This document shows, one piece after another, positions 36,398 to 48,627 of a stretch of DNA of 64,000 nt. Location: assembly GCF_038502225.1 (NCBI RefSeq), contig NC_091301.1, positions 22,550,859 through 22,614,858 on the forward strand, written 5' to 3'. The position numbers were made by a program, and so were the translations under genes. Source of the DNA: Cherax quadricarinatus. Taxonomy: Eukaryota; Arthropoda; Malacostraca; Decapoda; Parastacidae. Position 1 is the stretch's first letter. Every line of letters begins with the position of its first letter. The notes under the pieces are model-generated. The model had not been told where the DNA came from, ran no database searches, and worked only from the letters and a program-made list of their open reading frames with translations.

Positions 36398-36500
36398 AAA
36401 CCACGGAACGGATGGAGTTTGAATCAATGGTGAGTGAGTTGTAAAATTCACTCGTCATTGGTTCGACCCCCGCCCGTCCTGTGGGTGGGGTGTGAACCAA
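36398..36500. repeat. inverted repeat with B-box-like arms
   Basis: AACCACGGAACGGATGGAGT and TTTGAATCAATGGTGAGTGA are followed by CACTCGTCATTGGTTCGACC and CCCGCCCGTCCTGTGG. Sequence is close to 1601-1731 (same CCACGGAACGG start). The arms are about 40 bp. Confidence 0.65.
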
Positions 36501-36982
36501 TGGCGATTTCGCGAGTCACAATACACAAGAGATCCACGTCCTCTCCGATGGTGGTCATGGCATAGCTGGAAGCGGATTTGACCGCTGTTTGGACAATCAG
36601 CAAACAGGATTCACCTTCATGAACAGTCTGGTATTCACTTTCTTGCAGCCCCTCACAGAGAGTGATTGACAGAAGTGTCGTTGGCAGTGAATGACAACGG
36701 TGACACTGGCAGTGATTGACAGCTGTATCACTGGCAGCAGTGATACTGTTCTGCAGTTGCTGACCATCCTTCGACTTTTATTTTTGTAATTCTTATCTCC
36801 ATCTTCTTCTCTTCTAATCTTCTCTTCGCTTTCTTCCTGTCTCTTTTGTCTCTCCCTCTTATTCCATCATATTTTTCCCACCTTGTCCCTCTCTATTGCT
36901 CTTTCATTCTCCCTCCCCCTTCTCTCTTATCTCTCCTTCTATCCATTTTTACGCCTTCTGGTCCCCTTTTCCCAGTTCTCTC
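36501..36982. other. unannotated stretch
   Basis: 36658-36745 repeats CAGTGATTGACAG-type units of about 30 bp. 36790-36982 is pyrimidine-rich (TCTCCTTCTCTTCT-type). No gene. Confidence 0.5.
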
Positions 36983-38740
36983 TCTTTACAGGGTTTTACA
37001 GAGTTATGTTAAGGATTCCTAACTTTACTTACAAGCTAAGAACTGTTACCTACATCAGCTCATTTGAAAGCCTTTTTATTATGAAACATACAAATATGGA
37101 ACAAGATGAAGTTGGAGCCATCTGTGGGCCAGCAATTTCATTTGATCAACTAACTTTAGCTCGTTGATATTATGCCGTACGAACATGTTCCAGACTCGAG
37201 TCATCCTGGGAATAAATGATCTCAGATGAAGTGATATTCTGGAGAAGGGTACAAAGTGAAGTTGCTCCTTGCTGCCCGTCTTGTTGTGTATAAGCTCACT
37301 TCTCGCTGTTCTCGGAGTGGAGCCAAGTGTGGTACGTTGGCAATATTGGTTTAGTACAGAACAGTAAGGCCACCCAAATCCCTCCGGTGTTTAAGGCTCT
37401 CTACAATTGCAGATCTACCCAGGATGGGTCAAGGTGAGAGACGAGTCGTCTTGCTTTGTTCTTTATTCTGTCAAGAAGTCGCAGATAAGACGGAGGACAG
37501 GCAATCCAAGAAAGTGGAGCATACTCAAGGTGTGAGCGTACTTGTGCCTCGTACAGAATCTTGCGACCCCCTCTGTCGAGCAGATGTGAGATACGTCGAA
37601 ATACTGTGAGCTTCCTGACCGCCTTGTTTGCTAGATTTTGGTCAGTTTGGAGTCAAATTTCACTCCAAGGATATCAACTTCGTACCCGTGTACCAATACT
37701 CTCCCATTCATTCTTACTACTGTTCCAGCATTACCATCATGATGCCTAGAGACATTCATCATTTGTGTTTTCTCTGGAGAAAATGTTACCTGCCACCGTT
37801 TATCCCAGGTTGATATAACTGTAAACTAGTAATTGATGTAGCTTAGAGCAGTTGGCATTTCCTCTCTTGGATAAGTAAATGTCAGAGTACAGTCGCCTAC
37901 ATATGCATGGGATTCTGGGACGAGATGGATGTCATTGACGTAAATATTCCATAACAATGGCCAAAGCACACTTCCTTATAGAATACCTGCACCAATAGGA
38001 TGTCTTGCTGACTCTGTCCCGTTAAGAACTACGCTTAGAGATCTACTTTGAAGGTAATCACTGAGGAGACATAGTGTAGAACCTACAATTCCCAGTGTTT
38101 GTAATTTTGCCAAGCAAGAGTCCCTGGTGCCATCCATACTCGGTCGAAAGCACTAGCAATGTCCATTGACACTATGCAGCTGACTTTGAATTCATCCAGT
38201 GTTTGGTGCCACCAATGGGGTAACCTTTTTGGAAGCCATAAAGAAATGAGTGGTAGTCGAAAAACTCTATCATCTGCCGTGAGATTATTGCCTCAAGAAT
38301 CTTGTCAATGATTGACAGGAGTGACACTGGTCTGTAGTTGCTGATTTCCGCTCTGCTCTTCTTTTTGTGAACAGGGACTACATTTGCCTCTATCCTCAGA
38401 GAAAGCCAATTACACTGTGCTAGGCAGTGCTGATAGATGCGAGTTAGAGGTGCAGCTAGCTGGTCTGCATATCTACTGGGCAATCTTGGGCTCAGCTTTT
38501 CTGGGCCCACAGCCTTTTCTTGGTCCAGCTATTTAAGAAGATACACCTAATCCTGCCTTAGTGTCACCACTGACAACTCGACACAGTTCTTGCAGCCAGC
38601 CAAGGAAGGTCCCTTGCCGGATCAGGAACATGCATCTTGGCAGTAAAGTGTTCGGCAAAGAAGTCAGCTTTCTCCTGACTGTTAGTAAAAATGGTCCGAT
38701 CCTGTCGAATTAGAGGTGGAATAAGTTCATCAGGTGAATA
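36983..38740 (-). pseudogene. degraded Jockey/CR1-type LINE (RT to 3' end)
   Basis: The longest copy of this family, on the - strand. From 5' to 3': an RT N-terminal part at 38172-38510 (LAAPLTRIYQHCLAQCNW, EANVVPVHKKKSRAEISNYR, PVSLLSIIDKILE); a decayed motif B/C segment near 37990-37900 (GSVLWPLLWNIYVNDI, then AYVGDC where the DD is lost); a thumb-like segment near 37560-37440 (LYEAQVRSHLEYAPLSW, SYLRLLDRIKNKARRLV); and the C-terminal RTSLHLRS-type tail near 37200-37080. Multiple stops and shifts make it non-functional. The 3' terminus (AAACCCTGTAAAG) meets a pyrimidine tract at 36983. Confidence 0.82.
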
Positions 38741-39470
38741 AACCTTGTTGATCCCCTCTCTCTACCTTTTATTTATGCCTTTATTCTCTCCCAATCTCGG
38801 CTATCTATATACACCTTCCCCCTATCCCAACCTTCCCCTCCCTTTCATCCACTACATTAACTCCATCCTTTCTGTCTCCATCGTTTTACCCGTTTCTCAT
38901 CTCCTCGCGTTCCGTCTCTTCACTTCTCCACTTCCCTCAGTCGGCCACCATCCCCGGTCATGAGTTAGGAGTGACAGCGGCACTTTTCGAGCAACTTCAC
39001 CCAAAATTTAATAGGAAAACTTGTTTTTGTGATGAGCAATTATACAAGTTTCAGGGGAGAAAATCTGCACCTGGAGAGGAAGAAAATGGAACCTCACGGA
39101 GGAGAAGGAAGGCAGTGCAGCAAGTTGAGCGTCGTAAAACTCCTCCAACTTAAAACTTGAGCCATCCTCATCTGGGCTAAACTAGACTTAGCCCTATTGT
39201 TTCATAACACTCTTGCTAGTTTACCTTGCGAATGAGAGCTTCAGGAAAGAAAGTATTAGTGAGATTTGACATTTTTTCCCTCCCTCCAAGATTTTTTTTT
39301 TTTAATTTTGCGGCTGAAGCGGTTGATTTATTATTGTTACGAGCCCCATATCATATCCATCGTGCGGACGGTAGCGCGGACGGTAGCGCGGACGGTAGCG
39401 CAAGAGCATATGGATAAATAAAAATGGATAGGAAATAGGCCCCAAAAGGGGATAAAAGATATACATCCAG

Positions 39471-39473
<3 letters not shown>
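38741..39473. other. unannotated region with GC-rich 12-bp triplet
   Basis: 39363-39402 holds GCGGACGGTAGC three times in tandem within AT-rich DNA. Short frames (38745-39153) have no domain. No gene. Confidence 0.5.
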
Positions 39474-40194
<721 letters not shown>

Positions 40195-40279
<85 letters not shown>

Positions 40280-40280
40280 G
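40195..40280. repeat. (TA)n then (CA)n tract
   Basis: TA dinucleotides to 40267 followed by CACACACACACAC. Confidence 0.95.
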
Positions 40281-41380
40281 ATTTACATCTTGTTCCAAGC
40301 AATTTTAGAATATTCGCTTAATATGTCCGGTATCTTATTTTCACTAATAAGATACGCTGATATATCGCATAACGAGATATTGTGACCCCCTCCCCCTTAA
40401 AAACTGAATGGTTTAACGAATAAAAACCACCACCTCCACTAACCACACCCCCCCCCCCCCCCCGCCAACCCCCCGGGCACATCCCTGCCCGTAAGGTAGT
40501 TCGACTCAAAATGAGTTTAGCGACTGTTTTGAATATAAATCATCCGAGACCACCACTATTACCCCCACCATCATAAGCCCCCCACAGCAATCCCCCACAA
40601 CAACCAACCCTCACAACAACCACCCCCACAACAATCACCCCCACAACAACCACCCCCACAACAACCACCCCCCACAACAACCACCCCCAACAACCACCCC
40701 CACAACAATCACCCCCACAACAACCACCCCCACAACAACCACCCCCCACAACAACCACCCCCAACAACCACCCCACAGCAACCACCCCCACAACAACTAC
40801 CCCTACCACCAAAACCAAAACTACTGCCTCCTCCTCTTTTATTCCCACCAGCTGAGGCAGCATCAACAGCCCTCCGGGATAGATGATCTCAGGTGATCTA
40901 TGAGGTAGTAATTAACTAACAAATACACAGCCTCCCCCACCTGCATTACCGTCACCACCGCAGCACTACTACACTACCACTACAGCGCCACCACTACAGC
41001 ACCACCATTACAGCAGCACAACTACAGCACCAACTCGACAGCACCACCACTACCACCACCACACTACCAATACCACAACACTATCACCACCTCCACCATA
41101 CTGCCACCACCACACTACCACTACCACCACACTACCACCACCACACTACCACCACCACCACCACCACCACCACCACCACACAACATAAACACTCTCAGAC
41201 TCGCCACTACTACATCAAGCAACCCTCAGATAACACCATACTTATTTACCCAGATGAGGCTCAATTGCCTGTGATTACGAATTTCAATTTCCATCCAGTT
41301 TAAGTTACGAATGAATAATTGATATTAAGAAGAAATTGGTAATAAGGATTTAGGTGTAGGTGGTGGTGTCATTATCCCAG
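40281..41380. repeat. C-rich simple and minisatellite DNA
   Basis: C run 40449-40463. 40580-40805 is built of CCACCCCCACAACAA units of 12-15 bp. 40930-41180 is CCA/CTA trinucleotide-rich. No gene; Val/Gly-rich minus-strand frames are artefacts. Confidence 0.85.
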
Positions 41381-41975
41381 GTGTGGTGCACCTTTTTTCG
41401 GGTGTGGAGCGCCTTTTTCCGAGTGTGGAGAGTCTGTTTTCGGGTGCGGAGAGCCTGTTTTCGGGTGCGGAGAGCCTGTTTTCGGGTGCGGAGAGCCTGT
41501 TTTCGGGTGCGGAGAGCCTGTTTTCGGGTGTGGAGCGCCTGTTTTCGAGTGTGGAGAGTCTGTTTTCGGGTGCGGAGAGCCTGTTTTCGGGTGTGGAGAG
41601 TCTGTTTTCGGGTGTGGAGCGCCTGTTTTCGAGTGTGGAGAGTCTGTTTTCGGGTGCGGAGAGCCTGTTTTCGGGTGTGGAGAGTCTGTTTTTGGGTGTG
41701 GAGCGCCTGTTTTCGGGTGCGGAGAGCCTGTTTTCGGGTGTGGAGAGTATGTTTTCGGGTGCGGAGAGCCTGTTTTCGGGTGTGGAGAGCCTGTTTTCGG
41801 GTGTGGAGAGCCTGTTTTCGGGTGTGGAGAGCCTGTTTTCGGGTGTGGAGCGCCTGTTTTCGGGTGTGGAGAGCCTGTTTTCGGGTGTGGAGAGTCTGTT
41901 TTCGGGTGTGAAGAGTCTGTTTTCGGGTGTGGAGAGCCTGTTTTCGGGTGTGGAGCGCCTCTTTTTTTCGCGTGT
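41381..41975 (+). repeat. 21-bp minisatellite, about 28 copies
   Basis: Unit GAGAGCCTGTTTTCGGGTGT plus G, with GAGCGCC, GAGAGTC and GTGCG variants. The 21-bp length is a multiple of 3, so four long frames stay open on both strands (up to 225 codons). All are pure repeat translations. Confidence 0.97.
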
Positions 41976-42046
41976 GGAGGTGTTGCATTATTTTTTAGGC
42001 GTTTTTGAGTAATTTTCAGGTGTGGGTTCTTTTTTCTCCCAGGTGT

Positions 42047-42725
42047 CAAGCGTCTTTTTCAGACCCTGGAGTTCTTTTTCAGACCCTGAAGTTCTTTTTC
42101 AGACCCTGGAGTTCTTTTTTCAGACCCTGGAGTTCTTTTTCAGACCCTGGAGTTTTTTCAGACCCTGGAGTTCTTTTTCAGACCCAGGAATTCTTTTTCA
42201 GACCCTGGAGTTCTTTTTCAGAACCTGGAGTTCTTTTTTCAGACCCTGGAGTTCTCTTTCAGAACCTGGAGTTCTTTTTTCAGATCCTGAAGTTCTTTTT
42301 CAGACCCTGGAGTTCTTTTTCAGACCCTGGAGTTCTTTTTCAGACCCTGGAGTTCTTTTTCAGACCCTGGAGTTCTTTTTCAGGCCCTGGAGTTCTTTTT
42401 TCAGACCCTGAAGTTTTTTCAGACCCTGGAGTTCTTTTTCAGACCATGGAGTTTTTTCAGACCCTGGAGTTCTTTTTCAGAACCTGGAGTTCTTTTTCAG
42501 AACCTGGAGTTCTTTTTTCAGACCCTGAAGTTTTTTCAGACCCTGGAGTTCTTTTTCAGACCATGGAGTTTTTTCAGACCCTGGAGTTCTTTTTCAGAAC
42601 CTGGAGTTCTTTTTCAGAACCAGGAGTTCTTTTTTCAGGCCCTGGAGCTTTTTCAGACCCTGGAGTTCTTTTTCAGACCCTTGATTTCTTTTTCATACCT
42701 TGGAGTTCTTTTTCAGACCCTGCTG
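42047..42725 (+). repeat. ~20-bp minisatellite, about 33 copies
   Basis: Unit CAGACCCTGGAGTTCTTTTT with 17-21 bp length variants (short CAGACCCTGGAGTTTTTT forms) and AACCTGG variants. A block with CATGGAGTTTTTTCAGACC near 42440 recurs near 42555. The frame to 42808 is an artefact. Confidence 0.97.
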
Positions 42726-42734
42726 GCTGTGTTG

Positions 42735-44805
42735 CGTTATTTTCATGTCGGTGGCGTTATTTCCATGCCCGTGGTCTCATTTCCATGATTGTGGTCTCGT
42801 GTCCATGACCGTGGTCTCATTTACATGATTGTGGTCTCTTGTCCATGACCGTGGTCTCATTTCCATGCCCGTGGTCTCATTTCCATGATTGTGGTCTCGT
42901 GTCCATGACCGTGGTCTCATTTACATGATTGTGGTCTCTTGTCCATGACCGTGGTCTCATTTCCATGACCGTGGTCTCATTTCCATGATTGTGGTCTCGT
43001 GTCCATGACCGTGGTCTCATTTACATGATTGTGGTCTCTTGTCCATGACCGTGGTCTCATTTCCATGACCGTGGTCTCATTTCCATGATTGTGGTCTCGT
43101 GTCCATGACCGTGGTCTCATTTCCGTGACAGTGGTCTCATTTCCATGACAGTGGTCTCATTTCCATGACAGTGGTCTCATTTCCATGACAGTGGTCTCAT
43201 TTCCATGATTGTGGTCTCGTTTCCATGACCGTGGTCTCATTTCCATGATTTTTTTCTCGTGTCCATGACCGTGCTCTCATTTTCGTGACAGTGGTCTCAT
43301 TTCCGTGACTGGTCTCATTTCCATGACTGTGCTCTCATTTCCATGATTGTGGTCTCGTGTCCATAACCCTGGTCTCATTTTCATGACCGTGGTCTCATTT
43401 TCATGACCGTGGTTTCATTTTCTTGGCCGTGGTCTCGATTCCATGACCGTGGTCTCATTTCTATGACCTTGGTCTCTTCATGACCATGGTTTCATTTTCT
43501 TGACCGTGGTCTCGATTCCATGACCGTGGTCTCATTTCTATGACCTTGGTCTCTTCATGACCATGGTTTCATTTCCATGACTGTGCTCTCATTTCCATGA
43601 TTGTGGTCTCGTGTCCATGACCGTGGTCTCATTTCCGTGACAGTGGTCTCATTTCCATGACAGTGGTCTCATTTCCATGACAGTGGTCTCATTTCCATGA
43701 CCGTGGTCTCATTTCCATGATTGTGGTCTCGTTTCCATGACCGTGGTCTCATTTCCATGATTTTTTTCTCGTGTCCATGACCGTGCTCTCATTTTCGTGA
43801 CAGTGGTCTCATTTCCGTGACTGGTCTCATTTCCATGACTGTGCTCTCATTTCCATGATTGTGGTCTCGTGTCCATGACCCTGGTCTCATTTTCATGACG
43901 ATGGTCTCATTTTCATGACCATGGTCTCATTTTCATGACCATGGTCTCGATTCCATGACCCTGGTCTCATTTCTATGACCGTGGTCTCTTCATGACCATG
44001 GTTTCATTTCCATGACTGTGGTCTCGATTCCATGACCGTGGACTCATTTTCATGACCGTGGACTCATTTTCATGACCGTGATCTCATTTTCATGATCGTG
44101 GACTCATTTTCATGACCGTGGACTCATTTTCATGACCGTGATCTCATTTTCATGATCGTGGACTCATTTTCATGACCGTGGACTCATTTTCATGGCCTTG
44201 GTCTCATTTCCATGACCGTGGTCTCATTTCCATGACCGTAGTCTCATTTCTATGACCGTGGTCTCATTTCCATGACCGTGGTCTCATTTCCATGACCGTA
44301 GTCTCATTTCCATGACCGTAGTCTCATTTCCATGACCGTGGTCTCATTTCCATGACCGTAGTCTCATTTCCATGACCGTGGTCTCATTTCCATGGCCGTA
44401 GTCTCATTTCCATGACCGTGGTCTCATTTCCATGACCGTAGTCTCATTTCCATGACCGTGGTCTCATTTCCATGACCGTAATCTCATTTCCATGACCGTA
44501 GTCTCATATCTATGACCGTGGTCTCATTTCCATGACCGTAGTCTCATTTCTATGACCGTAGTCTCATTTCCATGACCGTAGTTTCATTTCCATGACCGTA
44601 GTTTCATTTCCATGACCGTAGTCTCATTTCTATGACCGTGGTCTCATTTCCATGACCGTAGTCTCATTTCTATGACCGTAGTCTCATTTCCATGACCGTA
44701 GTTTCATTTCCATGACCGTAGTCTCATTTCCATGACCGTAGTCTCATTTCCATGACCGTAGTCTCATTTCCATGACCGTAGTTTCATTTCCATGACCGTG
44801 GTCTC
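42735..44805 (+). repeat. 20-bp minisatellite with 100-bp and 512-bp higher-order periods
   Basis: Unit ATGACCGTGGTCTCATTTCC. TTCCATGATTGTGGTCTCGT recurs at 42781, 42881, 42981 and 43081, and TTACATGATT at 42821, 42921 and 43021, giving a 100-bp (5-unit) higher-order repeat. TTCCATGATTTTTTTCTCGT at 43241 and 43753, and TTCCGTGACTGGTCTCATTT at 43301 and 43813, show a 512-bp duplication. From 44200 the units become homogeneous with an ACCGTAGTCTC variant. Confidence 0.97.
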
Positions 44806-45690
44806 TTCATGACCGTGGTCTCTTCATGACCGTGGTCTCTTCATGACCGTGGTCTCTTCATGACCGTGGTCTCTTCATGACCGTGGTCTCTTCATGACCG
44901 TGGTCTCTTCATGACCGTGGTCTCTTCATGACCGTGGTCTCTTCATGACCGTGGTCTCTTCATGACCGTGGTCTCTTCATGACCGTGGTCTCTTCATGAC
45001 CGTGGTCTCTTCATGACCGTGGTCTCTTCATGACCGTGGTCTCTTCATGACCGTGGTCTCTTCATGACCGTGGTCTCTTCATGACCGTGGTCTCTTCATG
45101 ACCGTGGTCTCTTCATGACCGTGGTCTCTTCATGACCGTGGTCTCTTCATGACTGTGGTCTCTTCATGACCGTGGTCATGACCGTGGTCTCTTCATGACC
45201 GTGGTCATGACCGTGGTCTCTTCATGACCGTGGTCTCTTCATGACCGTGGTCTCTTCATGACCGTGGTCTCTTCATGACCGTGGTCTCTTCATGACCGTG
45301 GTCATGACCGTGGCCTCTTCATGACCGTGGTCATGACCGTGGTCTCTTCATGACCGTGGTCATGACCGTGGCCTCTTCATGACCGTGGTCATGACCGTGG
45401 TCTCTTCATGACCGTGGTCATGATCGTGGTCTCTTCATGACCGTGGTCATGACCGTGGTCTCTTCATGACCGTGGTCTCTTCATGACCGTGGTCATGACC
45501 GTGGTCTCTTCATGACCGTGGTCTCTTCATGACCGTGGTCATGACCGTGGTCTCTTCATGACCGTGGTCATGACCGTGGTCTCTTCATGACCGTGGTCAT
45601 GACCGTGGTCTCTTCATGACCGTGGTCATGACCGTGGTCTCTTCATGACCGTGGTCTCTTCATGACCGTGGTCATGACCGTGGTCTCAGT
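44806..45690 (+). repeat. 17-bp then 29-bp derivative minisatellite
   Basis: From 44806 the unit is TTCATGACCGTGGTCTC (17 bp), the previous unit minus three bases. From 45170 it alternates with a 12-bp shorter form (ATGACCGTGGTC) to give a 29-bp composite. Very low divergence suggests recent expansion. Confidence 0.97.
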
Positions 45691-45727
45691 TTCATATTTA
45701 TGGTGTCATTCCAGCATTCAAAATCAT

Positions 45728-45895
45728 CACCATCACTGTTATTGTCTGTTGGCTCTGTTGTTGTCTGTTGGCTCTGTTGTTGTCTGTTGGCTCTGCGTCG
45801 TCTGTTGACTCTGTTGTCTGTTGGCTCTGTTATTATCTATTGGCTCTGTTGTTGTTGTCTGTTGTCTCTGTTGTCGTCTGTTGGCAAAGTTTGTT
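45728..45895 (+). repeat. 18-21 bp minisatellite, TGTTGTCTGTTGGCTCTG
   Basis: About eight imperfect units. Leu/Ser/Val-rich frames across it are artefacts. Confidence 0.85.
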
Positions 45896-46154
45896 GCTAC
45901 ACTCACATGGTTTCTTTACCTGTTATTTTCTTTCCCTGAATAAATTACTTAATTTCATTCCTCCAGCTGTTTCATTATTTTTTTTAAATTAGTTTACAAT
46001 TAACTTACGTTCCTATTTAATTTTACGCTGGCAAAATATTTTAGTGTATTCATCTATGTATTTTAATGTATTTTGTGGTTATATTAGAATGCATCAGCTC
46101 TCTTCTGCAGTGAATTTTAATGTATTCAAGCTTTTCTATAGTGTATTCAACAGT

Positions 46155-46345
46155 GTCCTTTACAGAATGTTTTACAGTGTAACTATCAATTTATTTTACA
46201 GTGTATCTAACAGTATGTTTAACAGTGTATTTAACAGTGTATTTAACAGTGCATTTAACAGTGTATATAACAGTGTATTTTACAGTGTATTTTACGGTAT
46301 AGTTTACAGTATACTTACCACTGTATCTAACAGTGTATTTAGCAG
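46155..46345 (+). repeat. degenerate AACAGTGTATTT repeat
   Basis: Roughly a dozen AACAGTGTATTT / ACAGTGTATTTT units of 12-16 bp. The same motif (GTGTATTTGACA) recurs at 47100-47175. Confidence 0.85.
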
Positions 46346-46424
46346 CGTTCAGTGTATTTAGAAAGGGAGGGGAATGATTTTCTATTTTTTTAGCTAACAT
46401 ACGTGTAAATTTTACCTTATTCCT

Positions 46425-46885
46425 AGTAATGACCCTCGTATTGTAGATAGTCTTAATGACCCTCGTATTGTAGATAGTCTTAATGACCCTCGTGTAGTAG
46501 ATAGTCTTAATGACCTTAGTGTAGTAGATAGTCTTAATGACCCTCGTGTAGTAGATAGTCTTAATGACCCTCGTATTGTAGATAGTCTTAATGACCCTCG
46601 TATTGTAGATAGTCTTAATGACCCTCGTATTGTAGATAGTCTTAATGACCCTCGTGTAGTAGATAGTCTTAATAACCCTCGTATTGTAGATAGTCTTAAT
46701 GACCCTCGTATTGTAGATAGTCTTAATGACCCTCGTGTAGTAGATAGTCTTAATGACCCTCGTATTGTAGATAGTCTTAATGACCCTCGTGTAGTAGATA
46801 GTCTTAATAACCCTCGTATTGTAGATAGTCTTAATGACCCTCGTATTGTAGATAGTCTTAATGACCCTCGTGTAGTAGATATTCT
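46425..46885 (+). repeat. 27-bp minisatellite, about 17 copies
   Basis: Unit TAATGACCCTCGTATTGTAG plus ATAGTCT. Two main types, CGTATTGTAG and CGTGTAGTAG, are interspersed, and AATAACCC occurs twice. It opens a 261-codon minus frame (27 is a multiple of 3) that is an artefact. Confidence 0.97.
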
Positions 46886-47489
46886 TTTTAGTATGATAAT
46901 AAGATGTTATCTTCATTATAGAATAATAAGAAAATATTATAACCTTTATATTATAATAATAAGGTAAAAGGACCACAGTGGAAATAAGTCACTTTGTCTG
47001 ACTTTTTTGGGTTATCCCAGGTTCTCTTACACATATGCTGCTATGTATGATAATTCTATGTAACTGTATTTGTGTATACCTGAATAAACTTACTTATTTT
47101 CAGTGTATTCATTGAATTTAGCAGTGTATTTATTTTCAGTGTATTTGACAGTGTATTTGACAGTGTATTTGACACTGGCAGAACAAGAACACTTGACATT
47201 TTAGGCAGATGGTCAACATTTAATCACCGTCATTAAATTTGCGAATTTGTTAATGTCAGCTCGAATTGCCTCGTTATCCGGCCCAGCTGATTGTTTCCCA
47301 CGTCTCGATCCGGATTTAATGCCGATCCGTTTCGCAATTAATCCGGATTCGAGCGGCGTTCGTGAATTGGGTAAATAATGCAAAAGGCTCATTTTGATGC
47401 GATGATAATTCAGTGGGTGGTCGTGTAGTGGGCAAATTACTGCCAGCTACTGACACCCACTGCGATTATCAGTTAAATGATTATACTGT
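46886..47489. other. unannotated region with SINE scrap
   Basis: 46968-47010 (CCACAGTGGAAATAAGTCAC, TTTTTTGGGTTATCCCAGG) resembles the 3' part of the SINE at 21099. 47100-47175 is GTGTATTTGACA repeat. No gene. Confidence 0.5.
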
Positions 47490-47494
47490 TATTC

Positions 47495-47635
47495 ATAAAT
47501 AACCCGCACGTAGGAGAGAGACGCTTACCTCGATGTTTCGGTCCGATATGGACCATTTATCAAGGTCACACTGTTAGCGTGATTTGTAAATGATCCAATT
47601 CGGACCGAAACGTGGTCGTAAGCTCGCCTCTTTTA
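47495..47635. repeat. fold-back repeat, TTTCGGTCCGA arms
   Basis: GACGCTTACCTCGATGTTTC and GGTCCGATATGGACCATTTA are mirrored by TTTGTAAATGATCCAATTCG and GACCGAAACGTGGTCGTAAG. The arms are about 55 bp with a GTCACACTGTTAGCGTGA centre. Same family as 14560 and 23660. Confidence 0.75.
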
Positions 47636-47637
47636 AA

Positions 47638-47785
47638 CCTCAAGGGAGGTTCCTTGATGCTGGCGAGAGGCTCTTGATCTAGGGAATTAGATCTGTGTTC
47701 CAGTTCCCTGAATTAAGCCTAAATGGCTTCCATAACCCCCTCCTCCCCAGGCGCTATATAATTCCTACGGGATTAGCGTTCCCCC

Positions 47786-47862
<77 letters not shown>
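47638..47862 (+). repeat. dispersed repeat with (AAT)n tail
   Basis: GGAGGTTCCTTGATGCTGGC, AGGCTCTTGATCTAGGGAAT, CAGTTCCCTGAATTAAGCC, TTCCTACGGGATTAGCG and CCCCCAT, then about 25 AAT triplets. It aligns over its length with 24490-24676. Confidence 0.8.
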
Positions 47863-47865
<3 letters not shown>

Positions 47866-48160
47866 TCTCCTATGTGAGGGTTATTTGTGTATTGTACCTT
47901 TTTTGTTCTTTACTGTTATTTATGAGAGTGGAAAAAGCAGAACAGCACTGTCCTAAGTAGGCCTACTGCCCATGCTAGGCAGGTCCAACCGACTGATCGA
48001 CACGAACTATTCCTGTTCAATTTCTTATCTAACCTATTTTTTAATAGGTTTCTAGAGTTGTCGCCTCGGAGGAAGCGCTAAACTCTAGTGGGTTTAGCGC
48101 TTCCTTCCCTTTACAGTTCAAATAAATATTTGGTACTTGGTTCTCGTCTGCGATTCAGTG
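47863..48160. other. unannotated stretch with dispersed repeat
   Basis: 47925-48060 contains CAGAACAGCACTGTCCTAAG and TAGGCCTACTGCCCATGCTA, the inverse of the short repeat at 15303. No gene. Confidence 0.5.
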
Positions 48161-48284
48161 ACTTATACAATGGTGATAATGGCTGGTACAATGGTGATAA
48201 TGGCTGGTACAATGGTAATAATGGCTGGTACAATGGTAATAATGGCTGGTACAATGGTGATAATGGCTGGTACAATGGTGATAA
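48161..48284 (+). repeat. 21-bp minisatellite, target of the Gypsy insertion (left part)
   Basis: About six units of ACAATGGTGATAATGGCTGG plus T, with GTAATAATGG variants. It continues on the other side of the retrotransposon at 57263. Confidence 0.95.
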
Positions 48285-48608
48285 TGTAGACAGCCTGTAC
48301 TGGCAGAGCACACAGCCTAGCCGTCTGCTCTGACTAGTTCATATTTCGCGGCATTCAGTGCTGCCCTCTGTAGGCCTACCTAGGTCGGTGGGACACACAG
48401 TCCACCCTCTCTCACTCCCGCTTCGACCGACTTGAGGTACACAGGTACTCCCCCTCCACGGACTGGCTTGCGGTCACTTCCTCACACTGCCCGTTGTGTA
48501 CTCACTCCTACCCGATTAAAGCCAATCTAGTCCACGGCCGTATCATTGCTACCTACGCTACCTTCATCGGCACTAAACCGCTGTTCAACAGCAAGAACAG
48601 CAATAACA
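48285..48608 (+). repeat. 5' LTR
   Basis: 324 bp, from TGTAGACAGCCTGTACTGG to ACAGCAATAACA. ATTAAA at 48515-48520 is a candidate polyadenylation signal. No clear TATA box is seen. It matches 56939-57262 along its length. Confidence 0.96.
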
Positions 48609-48609
48609 G

Positions 48610-48627
48610 TGGTGACAGCGGAGTCAG
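48610..48627 (+). promoter_or_regulatory. candidate primer binding site
   Basis: One base after the 5' LTR the sequence TGGTGACAGCGGAGTCAG begins with the TGG expected from pairing to a tRNA CCA end. The first seven bases (TGGTGAC) fit tRNA-Trp, but the rest does not obviously match, so the primer tRNA is unassigned. Confidence 0.55.

Noticed and set aside
41350..42808. Several long frames (183-267 codons) on both strands
   Set aside because: They follow from 21-bp and 20-21-bp repeat units; the products are pure repeats with no domain, and competing frames are equally open.
46191..46976. 261-codon minus frame
   Set aside because: The 27-bp repeat unit keeps the frame open; the product is a nine-residue repeat.
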